From Chaetoderma sp. LZ-2023a (lineage: Eukaryota; Mollusca; Caudofoveata; Chaetodermatida; Chaetodermatidae): a stretch of 64,000 nucleotides of DNA. Positions 10,452 to 23,872 of this stretch are shown piece by piece. The position numbers and the translations under genes were made by a program. The notes beneath the pieces were generated by a model. The model was not told the DNA's origin, ran no database searches, and saw only the letters and a list, made by a program, of their open reading frames with translations. The stretch covers positions 40,388,671 to 40,452,670 of the forward strand of contig CM067373.1 in NCBI GenBank assembly GCA_034401795.1. The letters are read 5' to 3'. Positions within the stretch are counted from its first letter, which is position 1; every line of letters begins with the position of its first letter.

Positions 10452-13123
10452 GTCACATGGTAAATGAGATGATGATGGAGTGGTCACATGGTGAATGAGG
10501 AGATGATGATGGAGTAGTCACATGGTGAATGAGATGATGGAGTGGTCACATGATGAATGAGATGATGGAGTGGTCACCTGGTAAATGAGATGATGATGGA
10601 GTGGTCACATGGTGAATGAGATGATGATGGAGTGGTCACATGGTGAATGAGGAGATGATGATGAAGTGGTCACATGATGAATGAGATGATGGAGTGGTCA
10701 CATGGTGAATGAGATGATGTATATATATACATACATTGTGTTAATCAATGACTTAGTAGTGAATGAGGAGATGACAGAGCGGTCACATGGTGAATGAGTT
10801 GATGATGATGAAGTGGTCACATGGTGAATAAGGAGATGACAGAGCGGTCACATGGTGAATGGTCACGTAGTGAATGAGGAGATAGTGACAGAGCGGTCAC
10901 ATGGTGAATGAGAAGATGGTGATGGAGCGGTCACATGGTGAATGAGTAGATGATGATGGAGTGGTCACATGGTGAATGAGATGATGACAGAGCGGTCACA
11001 TGGTGAATGAGTAGATGATGATGGAGCGGTCACATGGGGAATGAGGAGATGATGATGGCACTATGGTGAATTAGGAGATGATGATGGAGCAGTCACATGG
11101 TGAACGAGATGATGACGGAGAGGTCACATGGTGAATGAGGAGATCATGATAGAGCGGTCACATGGTGAATGAGTAGATGGCGATGGAGGGGTCACATGGT
11201 GAATGAGTAGATGATGACAGAGCGGTCACATGGTGAATGAGGAGATGATGAGAGAGCGGTTACATGGTGAATAAGGAGATGATGATGGAGCAGTCACATG
11301 GTGAATGAGATGATGACGGAGTGGTCACATGGTGAATGAGGAGATGATGCTGGAGTGGTCACATGGTGAATGAGGAGATGATGGAGTGGTCACATGGTCA
11401 ATGAGATGTGATGGAGTGGTCACATGGTGAATGAGGAGATGATGATGGAGCAGTCACATGGTGAATGAGATGATGATGGAGTGGTCACATGGTGAATGAG
11501 GAGATGACAGAGCGGTCACATGGTGAATGAGATGATGATGAAGTGGTCAGATGGTGAATGAGGAGATGGTGACAGAGCAGTCACATGGTGAATGAGAAGA
11601 TGGTGATGGAGCGGTCACATGGTGAATGAGGAGATGGTGATGGAGCGGTCATATGGTGAATGAGAAGATGGTGACGGAGTGGTCACATGGTGAATGAGGA
11701 GATGATGATGGAGTGGTCACATGGTGAATGAGGAGATGATGATGGAGTGGTCACATGGTGAATGAGGAGATGATGGAGTGGTCACATGGTCAATGAGATG
11801 TGATGGAGTGGTCACATGGTGAATGAGGAGATGATGAAGGAGCGGTCACATGGTGAATGAGGAGATGATGATGGAGCGGTCACATGGTGAATGAGATGAT
11901 GATGGAGTGGTCACATGGTGAATGAGGGGATGACAGAGCGGTCACATGGTGAATGAGATGATGATGAAGTGGTCAGATGGTGAATGAGGAGATGGTGACA
12001 GAGCAGTCACATGGTGAATGAGGAGATGGTGATGAAGTGGTCACATGGGGAATGAGGAGATGATGATGGAGCGGTCACATGGTGAATGAGGAGATGGTGA
12101 TGGAGTGGCCACATTGTGAATGAGATGATGATGGTGTGGTCATGTTGTGAATGAGATAATGACGGAGCAGTCACATGGTGAATGAGGAGATGATGATGGA
12201 TAGCTCACATGGTGAATGAGATGATGACAGAGCGGTCACATGGTGAATGAGGAGATGATGACAGAGCGGTTACATGGTGAATGGTCACGTAGTGAATGAG
12301 GAGATAGTGACAGAGCGGTCACATGGTGAATGAGAAGATGGTGATGGAGCGGCCACATGGTGAATGAGTTGATGATGATGAAGTGGTCACATGGTGAATA
12401 AGGAGATGACAGAGCGGTCACATGGTGAATGGTCACGTAGTGAATGAGGAGATAGTGACAGAGCGGTCACATGGTGAATGAGAAGATGGTGATGGAGCGG
12501 CCACATGGTGAATGAGTAGATGATGATGGAGTGGTCACATGGTGAATGAGAAGATGATGATGGAGCGGTCACATGGTGAATGAAGAGATGATGATGGAGC
12601 GGTCACCTGGTGAATGAGATGATGATGGAGAGGTCACATGGTGAATGAGGAGATGATGATGGAGTGGTCACATGGTGAATGAGGAGATGTGATGGAGTGG
12701 TCACATGGTGAATGAGGAGATGATGATGGAGCGGTCACATGGTGAATGAGGGGATGATGGAGTGGTCACATGATGAATGAGGAGACGATGATGGAGCGGT
12801 CACATGGTGAATGAGATGATGATGGAGTGGTCACATGGTGAATGAGGAGATGATGATGGAGCAGTCACATGGTGAATGAGATAATGACGGAGAGGTCACA
12901 TGGTGAATGAGGAGATGATGATGGAGTGGTCACATGGTGAATGAGGAGATGATGATGGAGTGGTCACATGGTGAATGAGAAGACGATGATGGAGCGGTCA
13001 CATGGTGAATGAGATGATGATGGAGTGGTCACATGGTGAATGAGGAGATGATGATGGAGCAGTCACATGGTGAATGAGATGATGACGGAGAGGTCACATG
13101 GTGAATGAGGAGATGATGGAGTG
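10452..13123 (-). repeat. Higher-order unit A, copy 1 (2,672 bp)
   Basis: This stretch recurs at a constant offset of 2,672 bp. The AT-rich marker at 10,719 matches 13,391, and every variant unit compared follows in the same order. The copies appear almost identical; one seen difference is CGGAG versus CAGAG near the end. This indicates a recent segmental tandem duplication inside the array. End points are approximate. Confidence 0.9.
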
Positions 13124-15795
13124 GTCACATGGTAAATGAGATGATGATGGAGTGGTCACATGGTGAATGAGGAGATGATGATGGAGTAGTCACATGGTGA
13201 ATGAGATGATGGAGTGGTCACATGATGAATGAGATGATGGAGTGGTCACCTGGTAAATGAGATGATGATGGAGTGGTCACATGGTGAATGAGATGATGAT
13301 GGAGTGGTCACATGGTGAATGAGGAGATGATGATGAAGTGGTCACATGATGAATGAGATGATGGAGTGGTCACATGGTGAATGAGATGATGTATATATAT
13401 ACATACATTGTGTTAATCAATGACTTAGTAGTGAATGAGGAGATGACAGAGCGGTCACATGGTGAATGAGTTGATGATGATGAAGTGGTCACATGGTGAA
13501 TAAGGAGATGACAGAGCGGTCACATGGTGAATGGTCACGTAGTGAATGAGGAGATAGTGACAGAGCGGTCACATGGTGAATGAGAAGATGGTGATGGAGC
13601 GGTCACATGGTGAATGAGTAGATGATGATGGAGTGGTCACATGGTGAATGAGATGATGACAGAGCGGTCACATGGTGAATGAGTAGATGATGATGGAGCG
13701 GTCACATGGGGAATGAGGAGATGATGATGGCACTATGGTGAATTAGGAGATGATGATGGAGCAGTCACATGGTGAACGAGATGATGACGGAGAGGTCACA
13801 TGGTGAATGAGGAGATCATGATAGAGCGGTCACATGGTGAATGAGTAGATGGCGATGGAGGGGTCACATGGTGAATGAGTAGATGATGACAGAGCGGTCA
13901 CATGGTGAATGAGGAGATGATGAGAGAGCGGTTACATGGTGAATAAGGAGATGATGATGGAGCAGTCACATGGTGAATGAGATGATGACGGAGTGGTCAC
14001 ATGGTGAATGAGGAGATGATGCTGGAGTGGTCACATGGTGAATGAGGAGATGATGGAGTGGTCACATGGTCAATGAGATGTGATGGAGTGGTCACATGGT
14101 GAATGAGGAGATGATGATGGAGCAGTCACATGGTGAATGAGATGATGATGGAGTGGTCACATGGTGAATGAGGAGATGACAGAGCGGTCACATGGTGAAT
14201 GAGATGATGATGAAGTGGTCAGATGGTGAATGAGGAGATGGTGACAGAGCAGTCACATGGTGAATGAGAAGATGGTGATGGAGCGGTCACATGGTGAATG
14301 AGGAGATGGTGATGGAGCGGTCATATGGTGAATGAGAAGATGGTGACGGAGTGGTCACATGGTGAATGAGGAGATGATGATGGAGTGGTCACATGGTGAA
14401 TGAGGAGATGATGATGGAGTGGTCACATGGTGAATGAGGAGATGATGGAGTGGTCACATGGTCAATGAGATGTGATGGAGTGGTCACATGGTGAATGAGG
14501 AGATGATGAAGGAGCGGTCACATGGTGAATGAGGAGATGATGATGGAGCGGTCACATGGTGAATGAGATGATGATGGAGTGGTCACATGGTGAATGAGGG
14601 GATGACAGAGCGGTCACATGGTGAATGAGATGATGATGAAGTGGTCAGATGGTGAATGAGGAGATGGTGACAGAGCAGTCACATGGTGAATGAGGAGATG
14701 GTGATGAAGTGGTCACATGGGGAATGAGGAGATGATGATGGAGCGGTCACATGGTGAATGAGGAGATGGTGATGGAGTGGCCACATTGTGAATGAGATGA
14801 TGATGGTGTGGTCATGTTGTGAATGAGATAATGACGGAGCAGTCACATGGTGAATGAGGAGATGATGATGGATAGCTCACATGGTGAATGAGATGATGAC
14901 AGAGCGGTCACATGGTGAATGAGGAGATGATGACAGAGCGGTTACATGGTGAATGGTCACGTAGTGAATGAGGAGATAGTGACAGAGCGGTCACATGGTG
15001 AATGAGAAGATGGTGATGGAGCGGCCACATGGTGAATGAGTTGATGATGATGAAGTGGTCACATGGTGAATAAGGAGATGACAGAGCGGTCACATGGTGA
15101 ATGGTCACGTAGTGAATGAGGAGATAGTGACAGAGCGGTCACATGGTGAATGAGAAGATGGTGATGGAGCGGCCACATGGTGAATGAGTAGATGATGATG
15201 GAGTGGTCACATGGTGAATGAGAAGATGATGATGGAGCGGTCACATGGTGAATGAAGAGATGATGATGGAGCGGTCACCTGGTGAATGAGATGATGATGG
15301 AGAGGTCACATGGTGAATGAGGAGATGATGATGGAGTGGTCACATGGTGAATGAGGAGATGTGATGGAGTGGTCACATGGTGAATGAGGAGATGATGATG
15401 GAGCGGTCACATGGTGAATGAGGGGATGATGGAGTGGTCACATGATGAATGAGGAGACGATGATGGAGCGGTCACATGGTGAATGAGATGATGATGGAGT
15501 GGTCACATGGTGAATGAGGAGATGATGATGGAGCAGTCACATGGTGAATGAGATAATGACGGAGAGGTCACATGGTGAATGAGGAGATGATGATGGAGTG
15601 GTCACATGGTGAATGAGGAGATGATGATGGAGTGGTCACATGGTGAATGAGAAGACGATGATGGAGCGGTCACATGGTGAATGAGATGATGATGGAGTGG
15701 TCACATGGTGAATGAGGAGATGATGATGGAGCAGTCACATGGTGAATGAGATGATGACAGAGAGGTCACATGGTGAATGAGGAGATGATGGAGTG
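13124..15795 (-). repeat. Higher-order unit A, copy 2 (2,672 bp)
   Basis: This is the second, nearly identical copy of the preceding block. It diverges after about 15,795, where 'CACATGGTCAATGAG' replaces 'CACATGGTAAATGAG'. Near-identity could reflect recent duplication or an assembly artefact. Confidence 0.88.
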
Positions 15796-18081
15796 GTCAC
15801 ATGGTCAATGAGATGTGATGGAGTGGTCACATGGTGAATGAGGAGATGATGATGGAGCAGTCACATGGTGAATGAGGAGATGATGATGGAGCGGTCACCT
15901 GGTGAATGAGATGATGATGGAGAGGTCAGATGGTGAATGAGGAGATGATGATGGAGTGGTCACATGGTGAATGAGATGTGATGGAGTGGTCACATGGTGA
16001 ATGAGGAGATGATGATGGAGTGGTCACATGGTGAATGAGGAGATGATGATGGAGTGGTCACCTGGTAAATGAGATGTGATGGAGTGGTCACATGGTGAAT
16101 GAGGAGATGATGGAGTGGTCACATGGTGAATGAGGAGATGATGATGGAGTGGTCACATGGTGAATGAGGAGATGATGATGGAGTAGTCACATGGTGAATG
16201 AGATGATGATGAAGTGGTCACATGGTGAATGAGGAGATGACAGAGCGGTCACATGGTGAATGAGATGATGATGAAGTGGTCAGATGGTGAATGAGGAGAT
16301 GACAGACCGGTCACATGGTGATTGAGGAGATGGTGACAGAGCAGTCACATGGTGAATGAGAAGATGGTGATGGAGCGGTCACATGGCGAATGAAGAGATG
16401 ACAGACCGGTCACCTGGTGAATGAGATGATGATGGAGAGGTCACATGGTGAATGAGGAGATGATGATGGAGTGGTCACATGGTGAATGAAGAGATGATGA
16501 TGGAGCGGTCACCTGGTGAATGAGATGATGATGGAGAGGTCACATGGTGAATGAGGAGATGATGATGGAGTGGTCACATGGTGAATGAGATGATGATGGA
16601 GTGATCACATGGTGAATGAGATGATGATGGAGTGATCACCTGGTGAATGAGGAGATGATGATGGAGTGGTCACATGGTGAATGAGATGATGATGGAGCGG
16701 TCACATGGTGAATGAGGAGATGATGATGAAGTGGTCACATGGTGAATGAGGAGATGACAGAGCGGTCACATGGTGAATGAGATGATGATGAAGTGGTCAG
16801 ATGGTGAATGAGGAGATGACAGACCGGTCACATGGTGAATGAGGAGATGGTGACAGAGCAGTCACATGGTGAAGGAGAGGATGGTGATGGAGCGGTCACA
16901 TGGTGAATGAGGAGATGGTGATGGAGCGGTCATATGGTGAATGAGAAGATGGTGACGGAGTGGTCACATGGTGAATGAGGAGATGGTGATGGAGCGGTCA
17001 TATGGTGAATGAGAAGATGGTGATGGAGCGGTCACATGGTGAATGAGATGATGATGGAGTGGTCACATGGTCAATGAGGAGATGGTGATGGGCTGGTCAC
17101 ATGATGAATGAGGACATGATGGAGTGGTCACATGGTGAATGAGATGATGATTGAGTGGTCACATGGTGAATGAGATGATGAGGAACCAGTCACATGGTAA
17201 ATGAAGAGATGGTGACAGAGCCATGGTGAATGAGGAGATAATGATGGAGTGGTCACATGGTGAATGAGATGATGATTGAGTGGTCACATGGTGAATGAGG
17301 AGGTGATGATGGAGTGGTCACATGGTGAATGAGGAGGTGATGATGGAGTGGTCATATGGTGAATGAGATGATGGTGACGGAGCAGTCACATGGCGAATGA
17401 GAAGATGGTGATGGAGCGGTCACATGGTGAATGAGATGGTGATGGGGCGGTCACATTGTGAATGAGATGATGATGGCGTGGTCATATTGTGAATGAGATG
17501 ATGACGGAGCAGTCACATGGTGAATGAGGAGATGATGATGGATAGGTCACATGGTGAATGAGGAGATGATGATGGAGCGGTCACATGGTGAATGAGGAGA
17601 TGATGATGGAGCGGTCACCTGGTAAATGAGATGATGATGGAGTGGTCACATGGTGAATGAGGAGATGATGATGGAGTAGTCACATGGTGAATGAGATGAT
17701 GATGGAGCGGTCAAATGGTGAATGAGGAGATGATGATGGAGTAGTCACATGGTGAATGAGATGATGATGGAGTGGTCACATGGTGAATGAGGAGATGATG
17801 ATGGAGTGGTCACATGGTGAATGAGGAGATGATGGAGAGGTCACATGGTGAATGAGATGATGATGGAGTGGTCACATGGTGAATGAGGAGATGATGATGG
17901 AGTAGTCACATGGTGAATGAGATGATGATGGAGTGGTCACATGGTGAATGAGATGATGATGGAGTGGTCACATGGTGAATGAGATGATGATGGAGTGGTC
18001 ACATGGTGAATGAGGACATGATGATGGAGTGGTCACATGATGAATGAGAAGATGGAGTGGTCACATGGTGAATGATATGAT

Positions 18082-20862
18082 GTATATATATATACATACA
18101 TTGTGTTAATCAATGACTTAGTAGTGAATGAGGAGATGACAGAGCGGTCACATGGTGAATGAGTTGATGGTGATGAAGTGGTCACATGGTGAATAAGGAG
18201 ATGACAGAGCAGTCACATGGTGAATGGTCACGTAGTGAATGAGGAGATAGTGACAGAGCGGTCACATGGTGAATTAGAAGATGGTGATGGAGCAGTCACA
18301 TGGTGAATGAGTAGATGATGATGGAGTGGTCATATGGTGAATGAGATGATGACAGAGCGGTCACATGGTGAATGAGTAGATGATGATGGAGCGGTCACAT
18401 GGTGAATGAGGAGATGATGATAGCACTATGGGGAATAAGGAGATGATGATGGAGCAGTCACATGGTGAACGAGATGATGACGGAGAGGTCACATGGTGAA
18501 TGAGGAGATCATGACAGAGCGGTCACATGGTCAATGAGTAGATGGCGATGGAGGGGGTCACATGGTGAATGAGATGATGACAGAGCGGTCACATGGTGAA
18601 TGAGGAGATGATGAGAGAGCGGTTACATGGTGAATGAGGAGATGATGATGGAGTGGTCACATGGTGAATGAGGAGATGATGATGGAGTAGACACATGGTG
18701 AATGAGATGATGATGGCGTGGTCACATGGTGAATGAGGAGATAATGGAGTGGTCACATGGCGAATGAGTAGATGGTGATGGAGTGGTCACATGGGGAATG
18801 AGGAGATGATGACAGAGCGGTCACATGGTGAATGAGGAGATGATGACAGAGAGGTTACATGGCGAATGAGATGGTGATGGAGTGGTCACATGGTGAATGA
18901 GATGATGATGGAGTGGTCACATGGTGAATGAGAAGATGGTGATGGAGTGGTCACATGGTGAATGAGATGATGATGGAGTGGTCACATGGTGAATGAGATG
19001 ATGATGGAGCGGCTACATGGCGAATGAGATGGTGATGGAGTGGTCACATGGTGAATGAGATGATTATGGAGTGGTCACATGGTGAATGAGATGATGATGG
19101 AGTGGTCACATGGTGAATGAGGAGATGATGACGGAGAGGTCACATGGTGAATGAGGAGATGACGACAGAGCAGTCACATGGTGAATGAGGAGATGATGAC
19201 AGAGCGGTCACATGATGAATGAGTAGATGGTGATGGAGCGGTCACATGGTGAATGAGGGGATGATGACAGAGCGGTCACATGGTGAATGAGGAGGAGATG
19301 ACAGAGCGGTTACATGGTGAATGAGGAGATGATGAGAGAGCGGCTACATGGTGACTGAGGAGATGATGATGGAGCGGTCACCTGGTGAATGAGATGATGA
19401 TGGAGAGGTCACATGGTGAATGAGGAGATGATGATGGAGTGGTCACATGGTGAATGAGATGTGATGGAGTGATCACATGGTGAATGAGGAGATGATGATG
19501 AAGTGATCACATGGTGAATGAGGAGATGATGATGGAGTGGTCACATGGTGAATGAGGAGATGATGATGAAGTGGTCACATGGTGAATGAGGAGATGACAG
19601 AGCGGTCACATGGTGAATGAGATGATGATGAAGTGGTCAGATGGTGAATGAGGAGATGACAGACCGGTCACATGGTGAATGAGGAGATGGTGACAGAGCA
19701 GTCACATGGTGAAGGAGAGGATGGTGATGGAGCGGTCACATGGTGAATGAGGAGATGGTGATGGAGCGGTCATATGGTGAATGAGAAGATGGTGACGGAG
19801 CGGTCACATGGTGAATGAGGAGATGGTGATGGAGCGGTCATATGGTGAATGAGAAGATGGTGATGGAGCGGTCACATGGTGAATGAGATGATGATGGAGT
19901 GGTCACATGGTCAATGAGGAGATGGTGATGGGCTGGTCACATGATGAATGAGGACATGATGGAGTGGTCACATGGTGAATGAGATGATGATTGAGTGGTC
20001 ACATGGTGAATGAGATGATGAGGAACCAGTCACATGGTAAATGAAGAGATGGTGACAGAGCCATGGTGAATGAGGAGATAATGATGGAGTGGTCACATTG
20101 TGAATGAGATGATGATTGAGTGGTCACATGGTGAATGTGGAGGTGATGATGGAGTGGTCACATGGTGAATGAGGAGGTGATGATGGAGTGGTCATATGGT
20201 GAATGAGATGATGGTGACGGAGCAGTCACATGGCGAATGAGAAGATGGTGATGGAGCGGTCACATGGTGAATGAGATGGTGATGGGGCGGTCACATTGTG
20301 AATGAGATGATGATGGCGTGGTCATATTGTGAATGAGATGATGACGGAGCAGTCACATGGTGAATGAGGAGATGATGATGGATAGGTCACATGGTGAATG
20401 AGGAGATGATGATGGAGCGGTCACATGGTGAATGAGGAGATGATGATGGAGCAGTCACCTGGTAAATGAGATGATGATGGAGTGGTCACATGGTGAATGA
20501 GGAGATGATGATGGAGTAGTCACATGGTGAATGAGATGATGATGGAGCGGTCAAATGGTGAATGAGGAGATGATGATGGAGTGGTCACATGGTGAATGAG
20601 GAGATGATGATGGAGTAGTCACATGGTGAATGAGATGATGATGGAGTGGTCACATGGTGAATGAGATGATGATGGAGTGGTCACATGGTGAATGAGATGA
20701 TGATGGAGTGGTCACATGGTGAATGAGGAGATGATGATGGAGTGGTCACATGGTGAATGAGGAGATGATGATGGAGTGGACACATGATGAATGAGGACAT
20801 GATGATGGAGTGGTCACATGATGAATGAGAAGATGGAGTGGTCACATGGTGAATGATATGAT
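18082..20862 (-). repeat. Higher-order unit B, copy 1 (~2.78 kb)
   Basis: It runs from one AT-rich marker to the next. Internal landmarks such as 'AGGAACCAGTCACATGG' (17,181, 20,021 and 22,904), 'GGAATAAGGAG' and 'GGGGCGGTCACATTGTG' repeat in the same order in neighbouring units. Partial versions precede the first marker and follow the last. Confidence 0.85.
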
Positions 20863-23800
20863 GTATATATATATACATACATTGTGTTAATCAATGACTT
20901 AGTAGTGAATGAGGAGATGACAGAGCGGTCACATGGTGAATGAGTTGATGGTGATGAAGTGGTCACATGGTGAATAAGGAGATGACAGAGCAGTCACATG
21001 GTGAATGGTCACGTAGTGAATGAGGAGATAGTGACAGAGCGGTCACATGGTGAATTAGAAGATGGTGATGGAGCAGTCACATGGTGAATGAGTAGATGAT
21101 GATGGAGTGGTCATATGGTGAATGAGATGATGACAGAGCGGTCACATGGTGAATGAGTAGATGATGATGGAGCGGTCACATGGTGAATGAGGAGATGATG
21201 ATGGCACTATGGGGAATAAGGAGATGATGATGGAGCAGTCACATGGTGAACGAGATGATGACGGAGAGGTCATATGGTGAATGAGGAGATCATGACAGAG
21301 CGGTCACATGGTCAATGAGTAGATGGCGATGGAGGGGGTCACATGGTGAATGAGGAGATGATGACAGAGCGGTCGCATGGTGAATGAGGAGATGATGAGA
21401 GAGCGGTTACATGGTGAATGAGGAGATGATGATGGAGTGGTCACATGGTGAATGAGGAGATGATGATGGAGTGGTCACATGGTGAATGAGGAGATGATGA
21501 TGGAGTAGACACATGGTGAATGAGATGATGATGAGAGAGCGGTTACATGGTGAATGAGGAGATGATGATGGAGTGGTCACATGGTGAATGAGGAGATGAT
21601 GATGGAGTAGACACATGGTGAATGAGATGATGATGGCGTGGTCACATGGTGAATGAGGAGATAATGGAGTGGTCACATGGCGAATGAGTAGATGGTGATG
21701 GAGTGGTCACATGGGGAATGAGGAGATGATGACAGAGCGGTCACATGGTGAATGAGGAGATGATGATGGAGTAGACACATGGTGAATGAGATGATGATGG
21801 CGTGGTCACATGGTGAATGAGGAGATAATGGAGTGGTCACATGGTGAATGAGATGATGATGGAGTGGTCACATGGTGAATGAGATGATGATGGAGCGGCT
21901 ACATGGCGAATGAGATGGTGATGGAGTGGTCACATGGTGAATGAGATGATTATGGAGTGGTCACATGGTGAATGAGATGATGATGGAGTGGTCACATGGT
22001 GAATGAGATGATGACGGAGAGGTCACATGGTCAATGAGGAGATGATGACAGAGCAGTTACATGGTGAATGAGGAGATGATGACAGAGCGGTCACATGATG
22101 AATGAGTAGATGGTGATGGAGCGGTCACATGGTGAATGAGGGGATGATGACAGAGCGGTCACATGGTGAATGAGGAGGAGATGACAGAGCGGTTACATGG
22201 TGAATGAGGAGATGATGAGAGAGCGGCTACATGGTGACTGAGGAGATGATGATGGAGCGGTCACCTGGTGAATGAGATGATGATGGAGAGGTCACATGGT
22301 GAATGAGGAGATGATGATGGAGTGGTCACATGGTGAATGAGATGTGATGGAGTGATCACATGGTGAATGAGGAGATGATGATGGAGTGATCACATGGTGA
22401 ATGAGGAGATGATGATGGAGTGGTCACATGGTGAATGAGGAGATGATGATGAAGTGGTCACATGGTGAATGAGGAGATGACAGAGCGGTCACATGGTGAA
22501 TGAGATGATGATGAAGTGGTCAGATGGTGAATGAGGAGATGACAGACCGGTCACATGGTGAATGAGGAGATCGTGACAGAGCAGTCACATGGTGAATGAG
22601 AAGATGGTGATGGAGCGGTCACATGGTGAATGAGGAGATGGTGATGGAGCGGTCATATGGTGAATGAGAAGATGGTGACGGAGCGGTCACATGGCGAATG
22701 AGGAGATGGTGATGGAGCGATCATATGGTGAATGAGAAGATGGTGATGGAGCGGTCACATGGTGAATGAGATGATGATGGAGTGGTCACATGGTCAATGA
22801 GGAGATGGTGATGGGCTGGTCACATGATGAATGAGGACATGATGGAGTGGTCACATGGTGAATGAGATGATGATTGAGTGGTCACATGGTGAATGAGATG
22901 ATGAGGAACCAGTCACATGGTAAATGAAGAGATGGTGACAGAGCCATGGTGAATGAGGAGATAATGATGGAGTGGTCACATGGTGAATGAGATGATGATT
23001 GAGTGGTCACATGGTGAATGAGGAGGTGATGATGGAGTGGTCACATGGTGAATGAGGAGGTGATGATGGAGTGGTCATATGGTGAATGAGATGATGGTGA
23101 CGGAGCAGTCACATGGCGAATGAGAAGATGGTGATGGAGCGGTCACATGGTGAATGAGGAGATGGTGATGGGGCGGTCACATTGTGAATGAGATGATGAT
23201 GGCGTGGTCATATTGTGAATGAGATGATGACGGAGCAGTCACATGGTGAATGAGGAGATGATGATGGATAGGTCACATGGTGAATGAGGAGATGATGATG
23301 GAGTGGTCATATTGTGAATGAGATGATGACGGAGCAGTCACATGGTGAATGAGAGGATGATGGAGTGGTCACATGGTGAATGAGATGATGATGGAGTGGT
23401 CACATGGTGAATGAGATGATGATGGAGTGGTCACATGGTGAATGAGGAGATGGTGATGGGGCGGTCACATTGTGAATGAGATGATGATGGCGTGGTCATA
23501 TTGTGAATGAGATGATGACGGAGCAGTCACATGGTGAATGAGGAGATGATGATGGATAGGTCACATGGTGAATGAGGAGATAGTGACAGAGCGGTCACAT
23601 GGTGAATGAGGAGATGATGATGGAGCGGTCACATGGTGAATGAGGAGATGATGATGGAGCGGTCACCTGGTAAATGAGATGATGATGGAGTGGTCACATG
23701 GTGAATGAGATGATGATGGCGTAGTCACATGGTGAATGAGATGATGATGGAGTGGTCACATGGTGAATGAGGAGATGATGATGGAGTGGACACATGGTGA

Positions 23801-23872
23801 ATGAGGACATGATGATGGAGTGGTCACATGATGAATGAGAAGATGGAGTGGTCATATGGTGAATGATATGAT
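20863..23872 (-). repeat. Higher-order unit B, copy 2 (~3.01 kb)
   Basis: It has the same order of variant units as copy 1, with small internal gains and losses. A local duplication around 21,420-21,640 and another around 23,290-23,570 explain the greater length. Confidence 0.83.
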
